Notes under the pieces: model-generated | The model's input: only the letters and a program-made list of their open reading frames with translations | Databases searched by the model: none | What the model was told of the DNA's origin: nothing | Shown: positions 25,716-34,552 of the stretch, one piece after another | Layout: each line of letters starts with the position of its first letter | How positions within the stretch are numbered: the first letter of the stretch is position 1 | Source: an uncultured Myxococcales bacterium | GTDB lineage: Bacteria > Myxococcota_A > UBA9042 | Length of the DNA: 64,000 bases | Assembly: GCA_903924465.1 (NCBI GenBank) | Contig: CAIYBN010000040.1 | Span: 1 to 64,000 of the forward strand | Direction of reading: 5' to 3' | Position numbers and translations under genes: made by a program

Positions 25716-27377
25716 ATGCGCAACCATGTGCCATGGCTTGCTGTCGTATTTTTTTCGGCTTGCACGCAAGTCACCGCGGCGGATGCCGGCGGCGCCGCTG
25801 CCGACGCGGACGCAACAGCCAGCGACGTCACCGCCGATGCGGGCGCGAACACGGGCAGCGATGCGGCAACAGGCGTCGACTCAGCGATGGCGGACGCGGC
25901 AACTGACGCCGCTGGCAAGGACAGCGACGCGACGGCGGATGAACAAGGCGTGGATGCGGATGCCAGCGATGCCGCGTCGCCCGACGCAACGGCACCCGAC
26001 GCTCAGCACGCAAGCCCGCCGGATGTGGCGGGAACCGATGCCGCTGCGCCGGATTCCGCACCGGTGGATGTCGCGCAACCGGACGCGAATCAGCCTGACG
26101 TTGCCCAACCTGACGTTGCGGAGCCGGACACAGCATCGACGGACGCGGCCCAGCCGGATGTCGCCGACGTGACCGGTGCAGATGCCGACGCGACAGATGC
26201 CGACGCGACGGGAACGGACGTTGCCGCGGCAGGGCCAGACGCCGATGCGGCCGGTACGGACGCGGCCGACACAGCTGTGGAAGACGCAGCGGATGCCGCC
26301 GGCACGGATGCCGCGGATGCCATAGACGTCGCGACGACGGACACTGGCCCGACATGCCCGGATGGCACGGCATGTGACGACGGCAACGCTTGCACGGTGG
26401 GCGATCTCTGCGGCGGCGGCGTCTGCCTGCCCGGCACAGCCACGTTGTCGTGCGACGACGGCGAAGTGTGCACGGCTGACAGCTGCGCACCGGCGACCGG
26501 CTGCGTGCATGCCGCGTTGACGGGCGGGTCGTGCTCGGACGGCAACGCCTGCACGGCGCCCGACCTCTGTGGCAGCGGCACGTGCCAAGGCGGCGCAGCG
26601 TTGAACTGCAGCGACGGCAACCCGTGCACCGTGGATAGCTGCGACACGACCGCGGGTTGCTCGCACACGGCGTTCATCGGCCCGTGCCCCGACGACGGCA
26701 ACGCTTGCACCAACGACGTCTGCGACGGCACGCAATGCAGCCATCCCAGCGCGGACGGACTCGTGTGTGTGGACGACGGCAACCCTTGCACCTCGGACAG
26801 TTGCGCGGCATCCGTGTGCACACACCCAGCCGCAGACGGCATCCCGTGCGCCAGTGACGGCAACGTGTGCACCGCGGACCTGTGCAGCGCCAGCACCTGC
26901 AGCCACCCGCCCAGCAACGCCGGTGGCATCTGCAACGACGGCAACGCGTGCACCAGCGGCGAAACCTGCAGCGGCGGATCGTGCGTCGCCGGCACGACGG
27001 TGAGCTGCGACGACGGCCAGAACTGCACCGCCGACGCGTGCAATCCAGCCAACGGCGCTTGCTCGCACACGTTCAACGCCAGCTGCACGAATCCAAACTA
27101 CGCGGATATCCACGCCAAAATCATCCAGCCGCTCTGTGTCTCCTGCCACGGCTCGCAGCTGGACTACGCGGCGATCTACAACGTGTCGAGCGGCGACACG
27201 ACTTACCCGAAGTTTGTCGATCCCGGCAGTCCCAATACGAGCGCGATCGTCATGGCGATCGACCCGTCGCTGCCGCTGGCCTGGGGTCAGCGGATGCCGA
27301 AGGGCAACACTGCGGCCATGACGACGACGCTGATTCAGCTCATGCGCAATTGGATTCTGGGCGGAGCGCTGCAATAG
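25716..27377 (+). CDS. Lipoprotein with Asp/Ala-rich region, Cys-rich CDDG repeats and C-terminal haem-c motif
   Basis: 553 residues. AGGAG precedes ATG 25716; the signal ends at a lipobox-like FFSAC. Residues of about 25-210 are an extreme Asp/Ala/Pro low-complexity tract that is probably an extended surface stalk. About 210-455 holds tandem Cys-rich repeats with CDDGNACT, CSDGNPCT and CDDGQNCTADAC, presumably disulfide-bonded and possibly calcium-binding. The last hundred residues carry one haem motif (CVSCH) in a cytochrome-like domain (ADIHAKIIQPLCVSCHGSQ, then GQRMPKG with a possible Met ligand). It is likely displayed outside the cell. Its stop is three bases from the convergent Mla operon. 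Confidence 0.82.
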   Translation: MRNHVPWLAVVFFSACTQVTAADAGGAAADADATASDVTADAGANTGSDAATGVDSAMADAATDAAGKDSDATADEQGVDADASDAASPDATAPDAQHASPPDVAGTDAAAPDSAPVDVAQPDANQPDVAQPDVAEPDTASTDAAQPDVADVTGADADATDADATGTDVAAAGPDADAAGTDAADTAVEDAADAAGTDAADAIDVATTDTGPTCPDGTACDDGNACTVGDLCGGGVCLPGTATLSCDDGEVCTADSCAPATGCVHAALTGGSCSDGNACTAPDLCGSGTCQGGAALNCSDGNPCTVDSCDTTAGCSHTAFIGPCPDDGNACTNDVCDGTQCSHPSADGLVCVDDGNPCTSDSCAASVCTHPAADGIPCASDGNVCTADLCSASTCSHPPSNAGGICNDGNACTSGETCSGGSCVAGTTVSCDDGQNCTADACNPANGACSHTFNASCTNPNYADIHAKIIQPLCVSCHGSQLDYAAIYNVSSGDTTYPKFVDPGSPNTSAIVMAIDPSLPLAWGQRMPKGNTAAMTTTLIQLMRNWILGGALQ

Positions 27378-27380
27378 CCG

Positions 27381-29630
27381 TCACAGCGGCGCGTAGAAGA
27401 ACCGCAGCTGCAGGCCCTGCTCCATGAAATACGGCGAAATCGGATTGACGTTGGGCTGGCGCGCGACGTTGAGCGTGTAGGTGACGGACGCAAAACTGCT
27501 CAGCCGCAGACTGATCGTGTTGCGCCAGGTCAACTGGGTGGAATTGAGGCCTTCGAACGGCAGCAGCATGTCAAACTCCGACGAGGCTTGCAGGAACCGC
27601 GAGACCCGCGCTTGGCCGAGGGCGGACACTTCCACGCCGGTCAGCACCGTGCCGCGCACTTGGCGCACTTCAAAAGCTGGCGTCGACGGATCGTCGACGG
27701 CGACCAACTGACCGTTCGTGATGTACTGGCGCGAACCGAGACCGCTGCGCAAGTCCAGGTCCGCAAAGATGTTGTGGAGCACGCGCAGGTTGGCGCCCGC
27801 ACCTTGGGTCAGCTGAATCGGCGCAAAGGAGCCAGCGAGCTGGACTTGCGTCTCGCCGGTTCCATCCGCACCGTTTCGCGTCGCCAGCGTGTTGCCGTCT
27901 GCATCCTGGACCACGACGTTCGTGGGATTGGCGAAATAGCTGTAGTGGTTGAAAAGACTGGTCTCGCCGCCGATGCGCACATACGGGCCAATCCACGGCA
28001 AGTATTGGTAAATATAGACGGAGTTGAGATAGATGCGGTCCTTGCCAGCCAAAAGGCGGCCGTCCAGCAACGATCCGGGCTTGTTGTCCGCGCCGATGAT
28101 GGGCGTCAACGTCTGGCCTTCCTCGATCTCCAGGCGGGTGGTCCACACGTGGGGATCGGACTTGAATTGCACGCGGTTGTCGGAAAACAGGTCGATGCCC
28201 AGGCTGCTGCCAGCGGGCGCGCTCGAGAAGCCGGCATCGCGGCTGGTCAACAGGACACTGCCACCGAGCGACGCGTGGACACTCCAATGGCTGGCGATGT
28301 TGGCACCGGTCTCCGGCTCGGCCACGCCAGCGCCGAGAAAATCGCGGGTCACTTCATCCTGAACAAGGGTAAACGGCACGGCCATGCCGGGGAGGAGTCG
28401 TACCGTTGAAAAATTCGTCCGGGCCCGGTACGTTGACCCCGACTGAATCACTTTGTGCAGACCCGGTTGTAGAATCCACACTTGCGTCTCCTGACCCAGC
28501 TCTTCATTCACGCCGTAGCCAACGCCCATGTACTCGCGATCCTCCATGCGGATGATTTCGTAAGTCCCCAGAAACGGAATGAAATTGACGTTGACGACGG
28601 ACACGTCGAGCGCGGCCCAATCCGGCGTCACAATCGTCGTTTCGCCTTCGACGACCGTCACTTCGCGGATCAGATGCTGCGACACCGGCCCGGAGCCGAA
28701 CTCCACCTGGTAGTTGCCCGGCGCGACGGCAATCCGCCGTCCCATCGTTCCCGACGCGACCCGTTTGCCATCGGCCAGCACCGTCACGGGCGGCTCGCGG
28801 TCCGGCTTGAGGCTCAGCGATGGCAGAAAGATCGCCCCTTGCCCTGCCAGCACCGTGTTCGCGTCCGATTGGTACTGCGACGTGTGGCGCCAGTTCACGT
28901 GGATGCCGTTGGTGCCATCAAATTCCTGAACTGCCGCCTCGCTCGGCGGATGGAGGCCCGAGTCCGCAGTCGGGGTCACATCCTGCGGCGTCGTGGACCG
29001 CACCGGGATGGGCTTGCCGGCGACCACTGCGTCCACTTCCGGCATCGCCAGCAGCAATTGCTCCTGGAGGATTTCCGACATCGCCCGAACCACCAGCCCG
29101 ACGTTCTGCTCGGCCAGCGGCCGCCGCTCATCAAAGCTGAACTGCCAAACGGTGCGGTTGTCCTCAAAGCGCGTGAGCCGGAATGTCATCGCCAAGTGCG
29201 CAAACCATTGACTGCCGCCTTCCAGCTCTTCAATCGCCTGCACGCTCGTGTCCAGCACGTAGTTCGGCGGCTTCTCGCCCATCCGCTCGACGACGCTGCG
29301 AAAAATCCCCGAGTGCGTGAACGCCTGCGCCAGCAGCTGCCCCAACATGCGCGACGGTCGGTCCGCCCAGTTGTTCTGGCGAAAGAACTGCAATTCCTGA
29401 GGTGAAATGCGGTAGACAATCTGCGGCCGGTTGTAGACCGGCGAGACGTCCACCTCGTGCAGCAGCAATTCCGTGCCCTTGCGCGACGGTGGCGGCTGCG
29501 GCGCATTGGCCAGGTTCATCGTGTAGTACCGCTGCTCCGCGGTCGTCGCGCCAAAGCAGCCGGCCAGCAGCGCGGTACTCAGACACAGGCCCAGGCTTTT
29601 TGCGTGTTGCATGGTCACCATCGTCCTCAT
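27381..29630 (-). CDS. PqiC-type ABC transport auxiliary lipoprotein fused to a putative outer-membrane beta-barrel
   Basis: 749 residues. The signal ends at LLAGC. Residues of about 30-215 match the ABC-type transport auxiliary lipoprotein (PqiC/DUF330) fold: YYTMNLANAP, LLLHEVDVSPVYNRPQIVYR, FFRQNNWADRPSRML, DTSVQAIEE. Usual members are about 190 residues. Here some 500 more follow: a PEGA-like segment (APGNYQVEFGSG) and then an aromatic, alternating-strand region ending LQLRFFYAPL, typical of an outer-membrane barrel. The ATG overlaps the stop of the mlaD-like gene (ATGA). The fusion could tether lipid export to the outer membrane directly. Confidence 0.8.
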   Translation of the reverse strand: MRTMVTMQHAKSLGLCLSTALLAGCFGATTAEQRYYTMNLANAPQPPPSRKGTELLLHEVDVSPVYNRPQIVYRISPQELQFFRQNNWADRPSRMLGQLLAQAFTHSGIFRSVVERMGEKPPNYVLDTSVQAIEELEGGSQWFAHLAMTFRLTRFEDNRTVWQFSFDERRPLAEQNVGLVVRAMSEILQEQLLLAMPEVDAVVAGKPIPVRSTTPQDVTPTADSGLHPPSEAAVQEFDGTNGIHVNWRHTSQYQSDANTVLAGQGAIFLPSLSLKPDREPPVTVLADGKRVASGTMGRRIAVAPGNYQVEFGSGPVSQHLIREVTVVEGETTIVTPDWAALDVSVVNVNFIPFLGTYEIIRMEDREYMGVGYGVNEELGQETQVWILQPGLHKVIQSGSTYRARTNFSTVRLLPGMAVPFTLVQDEVTRDFLGAGVAEPETGANIASHWSVHASLGGSVLLTSRDAGFSSAPAGSSLGIDLFSDNRVQFKSDPHVWTTRLEIEEGQTLTPIIGADNKPGSLLDGRLLAGKDRIYLNSVYIYQYLPWIGPYVRIGGETSLFNHYSYFANPTNVVVQDADGNTLATRNGADGTGETQVQLAGSFAPIQLTQGAGANLRVLHNIFADLDLRSGLGSRQYITNGQLVAVDDPSTPAFEVRQVRGTVLTGVEVSALGQARVSRFLQASSEFDMLLPFEGLNSTQLTWRNTISLRLSSFASVTYTLNVARQPNVNPISPYFMEQGLQLRFFYAPL

Positions 29631-30562
29631 TTGCCAATCCGCCGATCGCTTTGTTTGTCCGCGCTGAACATCAACAGCGTCGGATTTTCCTTCACCGCTT
29701 GACTGAAGTCGCTCAGATCCGCCGAAGCGTCCCGTAAGTGCCGCAGCGTCACGTCGATGTCGCTCTGGCTCCGGGTAATCAGCAGGTTCAGGCTGTCCGT
29801 CAAGCGCTCGACCTTGGCGAGTGTTGCCGCCACATCGCCGTGCGGCCCGACCGACTTGTGCACATCCTCGGCGCTCGCCTTCAGTTCCAGCACCACCTCG
29901 TCCGCGTGCGCCATCACCGCGGCGCCCGAATGCGCCAACTCCGCCAAATCCGCCGCGGTCTTGCGGGCATCGGCGATGATCCCGGCAATATTCGCGCGGT
30001 TGTCGGTCAGGATCCCCGCGGCCTGCTCCAGAATCTGCTGCACGCTCGCCTGCGCCTTGGTACCCGTCATCGCCTGCAGGTGCACCAAAAGGTCGTCCAG
30101 CTTCTCGCCGATCGACGCCGCTCGTTCGGTCAGCGAGTCCAGGAAGGAATCGCCCGGTGGAATGAAGTCGCCCGGCTTGCGCAGCGCCACGTGCGTGGAA
30201 CCGCGTGAAATATCTACGTATTTCATGCCAGTGATGCCCTGCGAACCCAGGCTCGCCTTGGAATCTTTGGCGATGGGCGTGCCGTGCGTGACGCTGATGG
30301 TGACGGCGATGGTCGAGACGTCCTTGGGCGCGACGCCAAGTTCCTCGACCCGGCCAATCTTGATGCCGCTGTACGTGACGTCAGAGCCAACGGAAAGTCC
30401 AGAGAATGAAGCAGCTTTGCTGGAAAAGCGGATGTAGTACGTGTCGCGCTTCTCGGTCAGCGCGCGGCCAGCCAGAAGCAGCGTCGCGCCGACGAGCAAG
30501 GTCAGGCCGGCGCCGACGAAGACGCCCAGACGGACTTTTTGGCCCTTGGTCAAATTGGCCAT
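29627..30562 (-). CDS. MlaD-type MCE domain protein
   Basis: 311 residues. One N-terminal membrane helix (VFVGAGLTLLVGATLLLAG) anchors an MCE domain at about 40-115 (FSGLSVGSDVTYSGIKIGRV, GITGMKYVDI). A long helical region follows, whose hexameric bundle would form a hydrophobic tunnel for phospholipids. It belongs to the Mla/Yrb type of lipid ABC transporter. The start overlaps the ATPase stop (TGATG), and its stop overlaps the next gene. Direction of lipid flow cannot be told from sequence. Confidence 0.93.
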   Translation of the reverse strand: MANLTKGQKVRLGVFVGAGLTLLVGATLLLAGRALTEKRDTYYIRFSSKAASFSGLSVGSDVTYSGIKIGRVEELGVAPKDVSTIAVTISVTHGTPIAKDSKASLGSQGITGMKYVDISRGSTHVALRKPGDFIPPGDSFLDSLTERAASIGEKLDDLLVHLQAMTGTKAQASVQQILEQAAGILTDNRANIAGIIADARKTAADLAELAHSGAAVMAHADEVVLELKASAEDVHKSVGPHGDVAATLAKVERLTDSLNLLITRSQSDIDVTLRHLRDASADLSDFSQAVKENPTLLMFSADKQSDRRIGK

Positions 30563-31374
30563 CACGCACCTCGCTCTGCGGGCTTCAAACCGAACAATTC
30601 CGCGACACTCGTGTCCTGTCGTTCCATGGATTTCGTCTTGCGGGCAAAGAACTCGTCCACCGCGACAATGCCACGGCTGCGCACTTCCTGCATCGGCCCC
30701 TCCGCGATGACCTTGCCGCCGCCGACCATCAGCAGCGAATCGGCAATCGCTTCGATGCTCGCCAGCTCGTGCGTCACGATCACCACCGTCATTTTCAAGT
30801 GGTCCCGCAGGGACAGGATCAGGCTGTCCAGCTCGGCGGACGTCAGCGGATCGAGCCCCGCCGACGGCTCATCGCAAAACAGCACTTCCGGATCCAGCGC
30901 CAGCGCCCGCGCCAGACCCGCGCGCTTGCGCATGCCGCCCGAGAGCTCCGACGGATACAGATTCTCGGCGTGGCTCAAGTCCACCTGAGCCAGTTTCATG
31001 CGCACCAATTCGGCAATCGCGCCTTCAGGCAGCCGCCGGTGTTCACGCATCGGCAGGGCGACGTTTTCGCCCACGGTCAGCGAGCCGAACAGCGCGCCGT
31101 TTTGGAACAGCACGCCGATGCGCTGCATGAGCGCGCCGAGCGGCTTCTCGCCCAGGCCGCGCATCTTTTGGCCAAGCAGCGTCACCTCGCCGCCCGCCAC
31201 GTCGGTCAGGCCCAAAATACCTTTGAGCAACGTGGATTTGCCTGATCCGCTCCCGCCCAAAATGACGCGAATTTCGCCCTGATTCACGGTCATGTCGACG
31301 CCGTTGAGGATCGTCTTCGCGCCATACCGCACAATCATCTTGCGCACTTGGAGGACAGGTTGCGGCGCGCTCAT
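30562..31374 (-). CDS. MlaF-type lipid transport ABC ATPase
   Basis: 270 residues. Walker A is GGSGSGKSTLLK, the signature is SELSGGMRKRAGLARAL and Walker B is VLFCDEPSAGLDP, followed by the switch His in IVTHEL. The SGGMRKR form is typical of the MlaF/TGD3 branch. A C-terminal extension (about 30 residues, ending LKPAERGA) may wrap around the partner subunit as in MlaF. The ATG overlaps the permease stop (ATGA). Confidence 0.94.
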   Translation of the reverse strand: MSAPQPVLQVRKMIVRYGAKTILNGVDMTVNQGEIRVILGGSGSGKSTLLKGILGLTDVAGGEVTLLGQKMRGLGEKPLGALMQRIGVLFQNGALFGSLTVGENVALPMREHRRLPEGAIAELVRMKLAQVDLSHAENLYPSELSGGMRKRAGLARALALDPEVLFCDEPSAGLDPLTSAELDSLILSLRDHLKMTVVIVTHELASIEAIADSLLMVGGGKVIAEGPMQEVRSRGIVAVDEFFARKTKSMERQDTSVAELFGLKPAERGA

Positions 31375-32480
31375 GCCATCACCACGTAGAAGATGATGGA
31401 AAAGACGCTGTCCGCGACGATGATGAAGAAGATCGCGCTGACGACCGATGCGGTGGTGGCCTTGCCGACTTCCTGCGCACCGCCGCGGACGCCGATGCCG
31501 TGGTAGAGGCCGATGAGCGCAATGCCCCAGGCAAAAACGACGCTTTTGAACAGGCCCGTGACGAGATCCTTGGTGACCAGCGCGTCGATGGTTTTCTGCA
31601 GATACGGCTTGGGCGCGATGTCCAGATACACCATGCCGACGATCCAGCCGCCGAGAATGCCCAGCAAATCCGCGAGCATGGTCAGGAGCGGCACCATCGT
31701 GACCATGGCCAGCACCTTGGGCACCGCGACGAAGTCGACAAACGGGATGCCCATGACCTGCATGGCGTCGATTTCCTCGCCGACTTTCATCGTCGCGACT
31801 TCCGACGTGATGGAACTCCCCGAGCGACCGGCGACCAGGATCGCGGTGATGAGTGGACCCATTTCGCGAACCATCGAGATCGCCGTGAGCGACGCGACGT
31901 AGATGGCGGCGCCGAATTGCCGAAGCTGGTACGCAGATTGGAACGCCAGCGTCAGGCCGATGAGGAACGTGATCAGGCCGACGATGCCAAACGCCTGCGA
32001 CCCCATCAGGCTGGCTTCGCGAAAGTACGTTGCCCAGCGCATGCGGCGGGGAATGAACAGGGACTGGATGCCGCCGATGGTGACGTCGGCCGCCAGCACC
32101 GTGAATTGGCCAAGCGCGGTGACAGCCTGCCAAGCCGAGGCGCCGAGCGACTCAAAGAAGCCGGGGATCGCGGCGGGTGGCGGCAGTTCAACCGTCACGC
32201 GGAATTGTTCGAGCTCCGCCTGCACCGCTGGCTGGATGCCCACGAGTTCCGTTGCGAATCCGCGGCTTTTGCCGATCCGCCAGACGTCGACCAGCGTCGC
32301 GGTGCCGGCACTGTCAATCGCGGTCAAACCGGTCAGGTCGAGAATGAGGTGGCCGCGATGGGTCGGCAGGCGTTTGCGCACGCCTGCTGCAAAGGCCGCC
32401 GCCCCTGCGGCCGTCAACTCGCCCGACAGCACGACCGTACGCTTGCGCGCCGTGGAATGCGGCGCGTCAGCGAAGGTCAA
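31371..32480 (-). CDS. MlaE-type permease with N-terminal STAS domain
   Basis: 369 residues. Residues of about 10-95 form a STAS domain (TVVLSGELTAAGAAAFAAGV, LILDLTGLTAIDSAGTATLV), equivalent to MlaB. The remainder is the five-helix MlaE permease (TFLIGLTLAFQSAYQLRQFG, REMGPLITAILVAGRSGSSI, ATMKVGEEIDAMQVMGI). Fusing MlaB to MlaE explains why no separate mlaB is present. The TTG at 32480 is the only start I found that fits; it lacks a ribosome site, and the true start may lie a little upstream, where CGGAGG occurs near 32520. Confidence 0.9.
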   Translation of the reverse strand: MTFADAPHSTARKRTVVLSGELTAAGAAAFAAGVRKRLPTHRGHLILDLTGLTAIDSAGTATLVDVWRIGKSRGFATELVGIQPAVQAELEQFRVTVELPPPAAIPGFFESLGASAWQAVTALGQFTVLAADVTIGGIQSLFIPRRMRWATYFREASLMGSQAFGIVGLITFLIGLTLAFQSAYQLRQFGAAIYVASLTAISMVREMGPLITAILVAGRSGSSITSEVATMKVGEEIDAMQVMGIPFVDFVAVPKVLAMVTMVPLLTMLADLLGILGGWIVGMVYLDIAPKPYLQKTIDALVTKDLVTGLFKSVVFAWGIALIGLYHGIGVRGGAQEVGKATTASVVSAIFFIIVADSVFSIIFYVVMA

Positions 32481-32682
32481 GCGCGGCTGGGCATTTTTGG
32501 CTGCGGTCGTAACAACCTCCGAGCGGAGAGACCGCCCTAGAGGATAGGATGAAATGCGTGGAAGACAAGGAAGTGCGCCGCGGCGTACCGCAAGCTTGAC
32601 GACACCCGGTCAGGCCTGTAGCGTCCGTGGCGGTGATGACCACGCCGCGCTGGGCATTTGGCGTGGCGCTTGAGAGGCTTAG
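32481..32682. other. Intergenic stretch upstream of the Mla operon
   Basis: No gene recognised. It must carry the Mla promoter on the minus strand. A GGAGG on the minus strand near 32520 suits a short leader frame (TTG at about 32518, stop near 32481) better than the permease itself. That could be a leader peptide or chance. Confidence 0.3.
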
Positions 32683-32819
32683 ACATGCTGACCTTAGTCC
32701 AACACCAACGTTCGTCGGTCAGACCTGTTGCATTTCGGGCTTGGACCGCGAGCGTGCACCTGCGGTGGCGCGCCGCGGATCGAGAGCGGATGAGCTCGAA
32801 CTTAGGTCAGAGTGTATAG
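32683..32819. repeat. Dispersed intergenic element, copy A
   Basis: 137 bases that align with 61179-61314 at roughly 85 percent identity by eye, far above background for non-coding DNA. The outer ends are imperfect inverted repeats (CTGACCTTAG near the left end, CTTAGGTCAG near the right). A central stem GCGTGCACC/GGTGGCGCGC is kept in the other copy with a T-G to T-A pair change. It ends three bases before the ATG of the DUF6311 gene and lies between divergent genes. Candidates are a MITE-like element, a structured RNA or a shared control region. Confidence 0.7.
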
Positions 32820-32822
32820 TTG

Positions 32823-34544
32823 ATGCTGCGTGTCCTCACCAAGCCGACCCAGCCGCGCAACCTGTTCGCCTTGAGCCTTGCCGTCGGTCTGGCATTGACG
32901 CTGACGGTCTTTGACCTCGATTTCCTCACCGGTCGCAGTCCGTTCTGGCTCTTCCCGCAAGGCGTCATCCCCGGTTCCGACGACGACATGGCCGAAGCGT
33001 TTGCCGGCTATCTCTATTTTCTCCGCAGCCCGTGGCACATTCCGCTGTTCTTCGTGCCAAGCCTGGGCTTTCCCACCGGCGCCTCCATCCTCTACACCGA
33101 CAGCCTCCCGATCGTCGCGCTCGCGGGCAAGTGCATCCACGCCCTGACCGGCGCGTTGCCCAACCTGTTTGGCCTCTACATCGCCGCGTGTTTCTGCCTG
33201 TCCGGCGTGGCCATGACCGCGGTTCTCATCCTCGCCAATGTCACGTCCATCGCCGCGATGCTGGTTGCCACCGTGTTGGCCGATTGCATGCCTGCGTTGC
33301 TCTGGCGCTGGGGTCACGTCGGTCCGCAAGCGCATTTCCTCCTGATCGGTTCCATCGCGCTGTACGTCTGGAGCGCCCGTCACGCGCCGTCGCGGCACCT
33401 GCGCACCGTCTGGACAATCTGGCTGGTCGCGTGCATGTGGACAAGCCAGTACTTCTTTGTCCTGTCCGGCCTGCTCTGGGCCGCCAGCCTGCTGCAACGG
33501 CCCAGCCGCGAAGGCATGACACGCGACATCCTGCAGCCGTTTGTCACCATCTTCGGCGTAGCGGCACTATCCGGTCAGTTTGGCCCCGGCGCGGGGCTGC
33601 CGTTCTCGCCTTCGTACGGCGCGTATTCGATGAACCTCCTGTCGCCGTTCGTGCCCCAGTTCAGCGGTCTTCTGCCGGGGCTTGGCGGCGCCATCGATGC
33701 CACGCACGGCCAGTATGAGGGGTTCAACTATCTGGGCGCAGGCGTGCTGCTGGTCACCGTCGCGGCCGCGCCGTCCGAAATCAGCTGGCTTCGCACCCAC
33801 GCCAAGGCCCATCGCTGGCTGCTCGCGATCCTCCTGCTGTGCACGCTTTTCGCCGTGTCGCACCGGGTCTTCGTCGGCCCACACCTGCTGCTGGACCTGC
33901 ACCTCCCTGGGCCGCTCGTCTCCCTGCTCGGCATTTTCCGCGCGAGCGGGCGGTTCTTTTGGCTGGTGGCGTACGTTCACTTGGCGTTGGCGCTCATCCT
34001 GCTGCTGCGGCGGCCGAAGCCGTGGCAGTTGGCGCTCGCAGCCTGCGCTGTCCTCTTGCAACTCGTCGACACCCAGCCGCTGCGCGACCGAATCACGGCG
34101 TCGCTTGGCCCCGGCACGACGCGCGAGGTTCTGGACGCGACGGCGGTGGCGCGGGCAACGGACAAGGCCAGCGCGATCCTGATTTGGCCGAGTGTGGCCT
34201 GCACGGAGCACCACGACGCCCATCGCGCCAACGTGGAACTGCACCTCCTCGGTGCGCGCCAGAACGTGCCGGTGAGTTCCGTCTTTCTGTCGCGTCACGT
34301 CCAGCGCGTGCCGGTCGCCCAACTGTTGCGCGATCCAACCCACGCCAGCGCACTCATTCACGATGCGGATGCGCGTTTCTGTCAGGACGAGGGCCGCCAG
34401 CTGATGGCCGCGCTGCAACCGGGGATGGTCGTGTTTCTGCTGAGCAACGGGCCCGACGCTGAGCACCTGCGCGCCACCCGCAGCGACCTCGATTGCGCGC
34501 GGCAGAAGCTGGGCTGGTCGTGTCAGGTGAACGCCGCGCGCTGA
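32823..34544 (+). CDS. DUF6311-type multi-spanning membrane protein
   Basis: 573 residues with about ten membrane helices and a soluble C-terminal domain of 150 residues. The N-terminal loop (PGSDDDMAEAFAGYLYFLRS, PWHIPLFFVPSLGFP, SILYTDSLPIVAL) fits my recollection of DUF6311 proteins, which resemble GT-C glycosyltransferases that use lipid-linked sugars. An acidic pair in the first loop (DDD) would be the catalytic site in such a fold. The enzyme activity is inferred, not shown. ATG 32823 follows an alternative TTG directly and lacks a clear ribosome site. Confidence 0.75.
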   Translation: MLRVLTKPTQPRNLFALSLAVGLALTLTVFDLDFLTGRSPFWLFPQGVIPGSDDDMAEAFAGYLYFLRSPWHIPLFFVPSLGFPTGASILYTDSLPIVALAGKCIHALTGALPNLFGLYIAACFCLSGVAMTAVLILANVTSIAAMLVATVLADCMPALLWRWGHVGPQAHFLLIGSIALYVWSARHAPSRHLRTVWTIWLVACMWTSQYFFVLSGLLWAASLLQRPSREGMTRDILQPFVTIFGVAALSGQFGPGAGLPFSPSYGAYSMNLLSPFVPQFSGLLPGLGGAIDATHGQYEGFNYLGAGVLLVTVAAAPSEISWLRTHAKAHRWLLAILLLCTLFAVSHRVFVGPHLLLDLHLPGPLVSLLGIFRASGRFFWLVAYVHLALALILLLRRPKPWQLALAACAVLLQLVDTQPLRDRITASLGPGTTREVLDATAVARATDKASAILIWPSVACTEHHDAHRANVELHLLGARQNVPVSSVFLSRHVQRVPVAQLLRDPTHASALIHDADARFCQDEGRQLMAALQPGMVVFLLSNGPDAEHLRATRSDLDCARQKLGWSCQVNAAR

Positions 34545-34552
34545 CCGCCCCG

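Noticed and set aside
26090-27374. Open frames on the minus strand opposite the Asp/Ala-rich lipoprotein
   Set aside because: They mirror the repetitive coding of the plus-strand gene and have low-complexity His/Pro/Arg products.
32683-32819. tRNA or known riboswitch in the repeated intergenic element
   Set aside because: No cloverleaf, no T-loop consensus and no riboswitch core that I recognise. The element is reported as unassigned.
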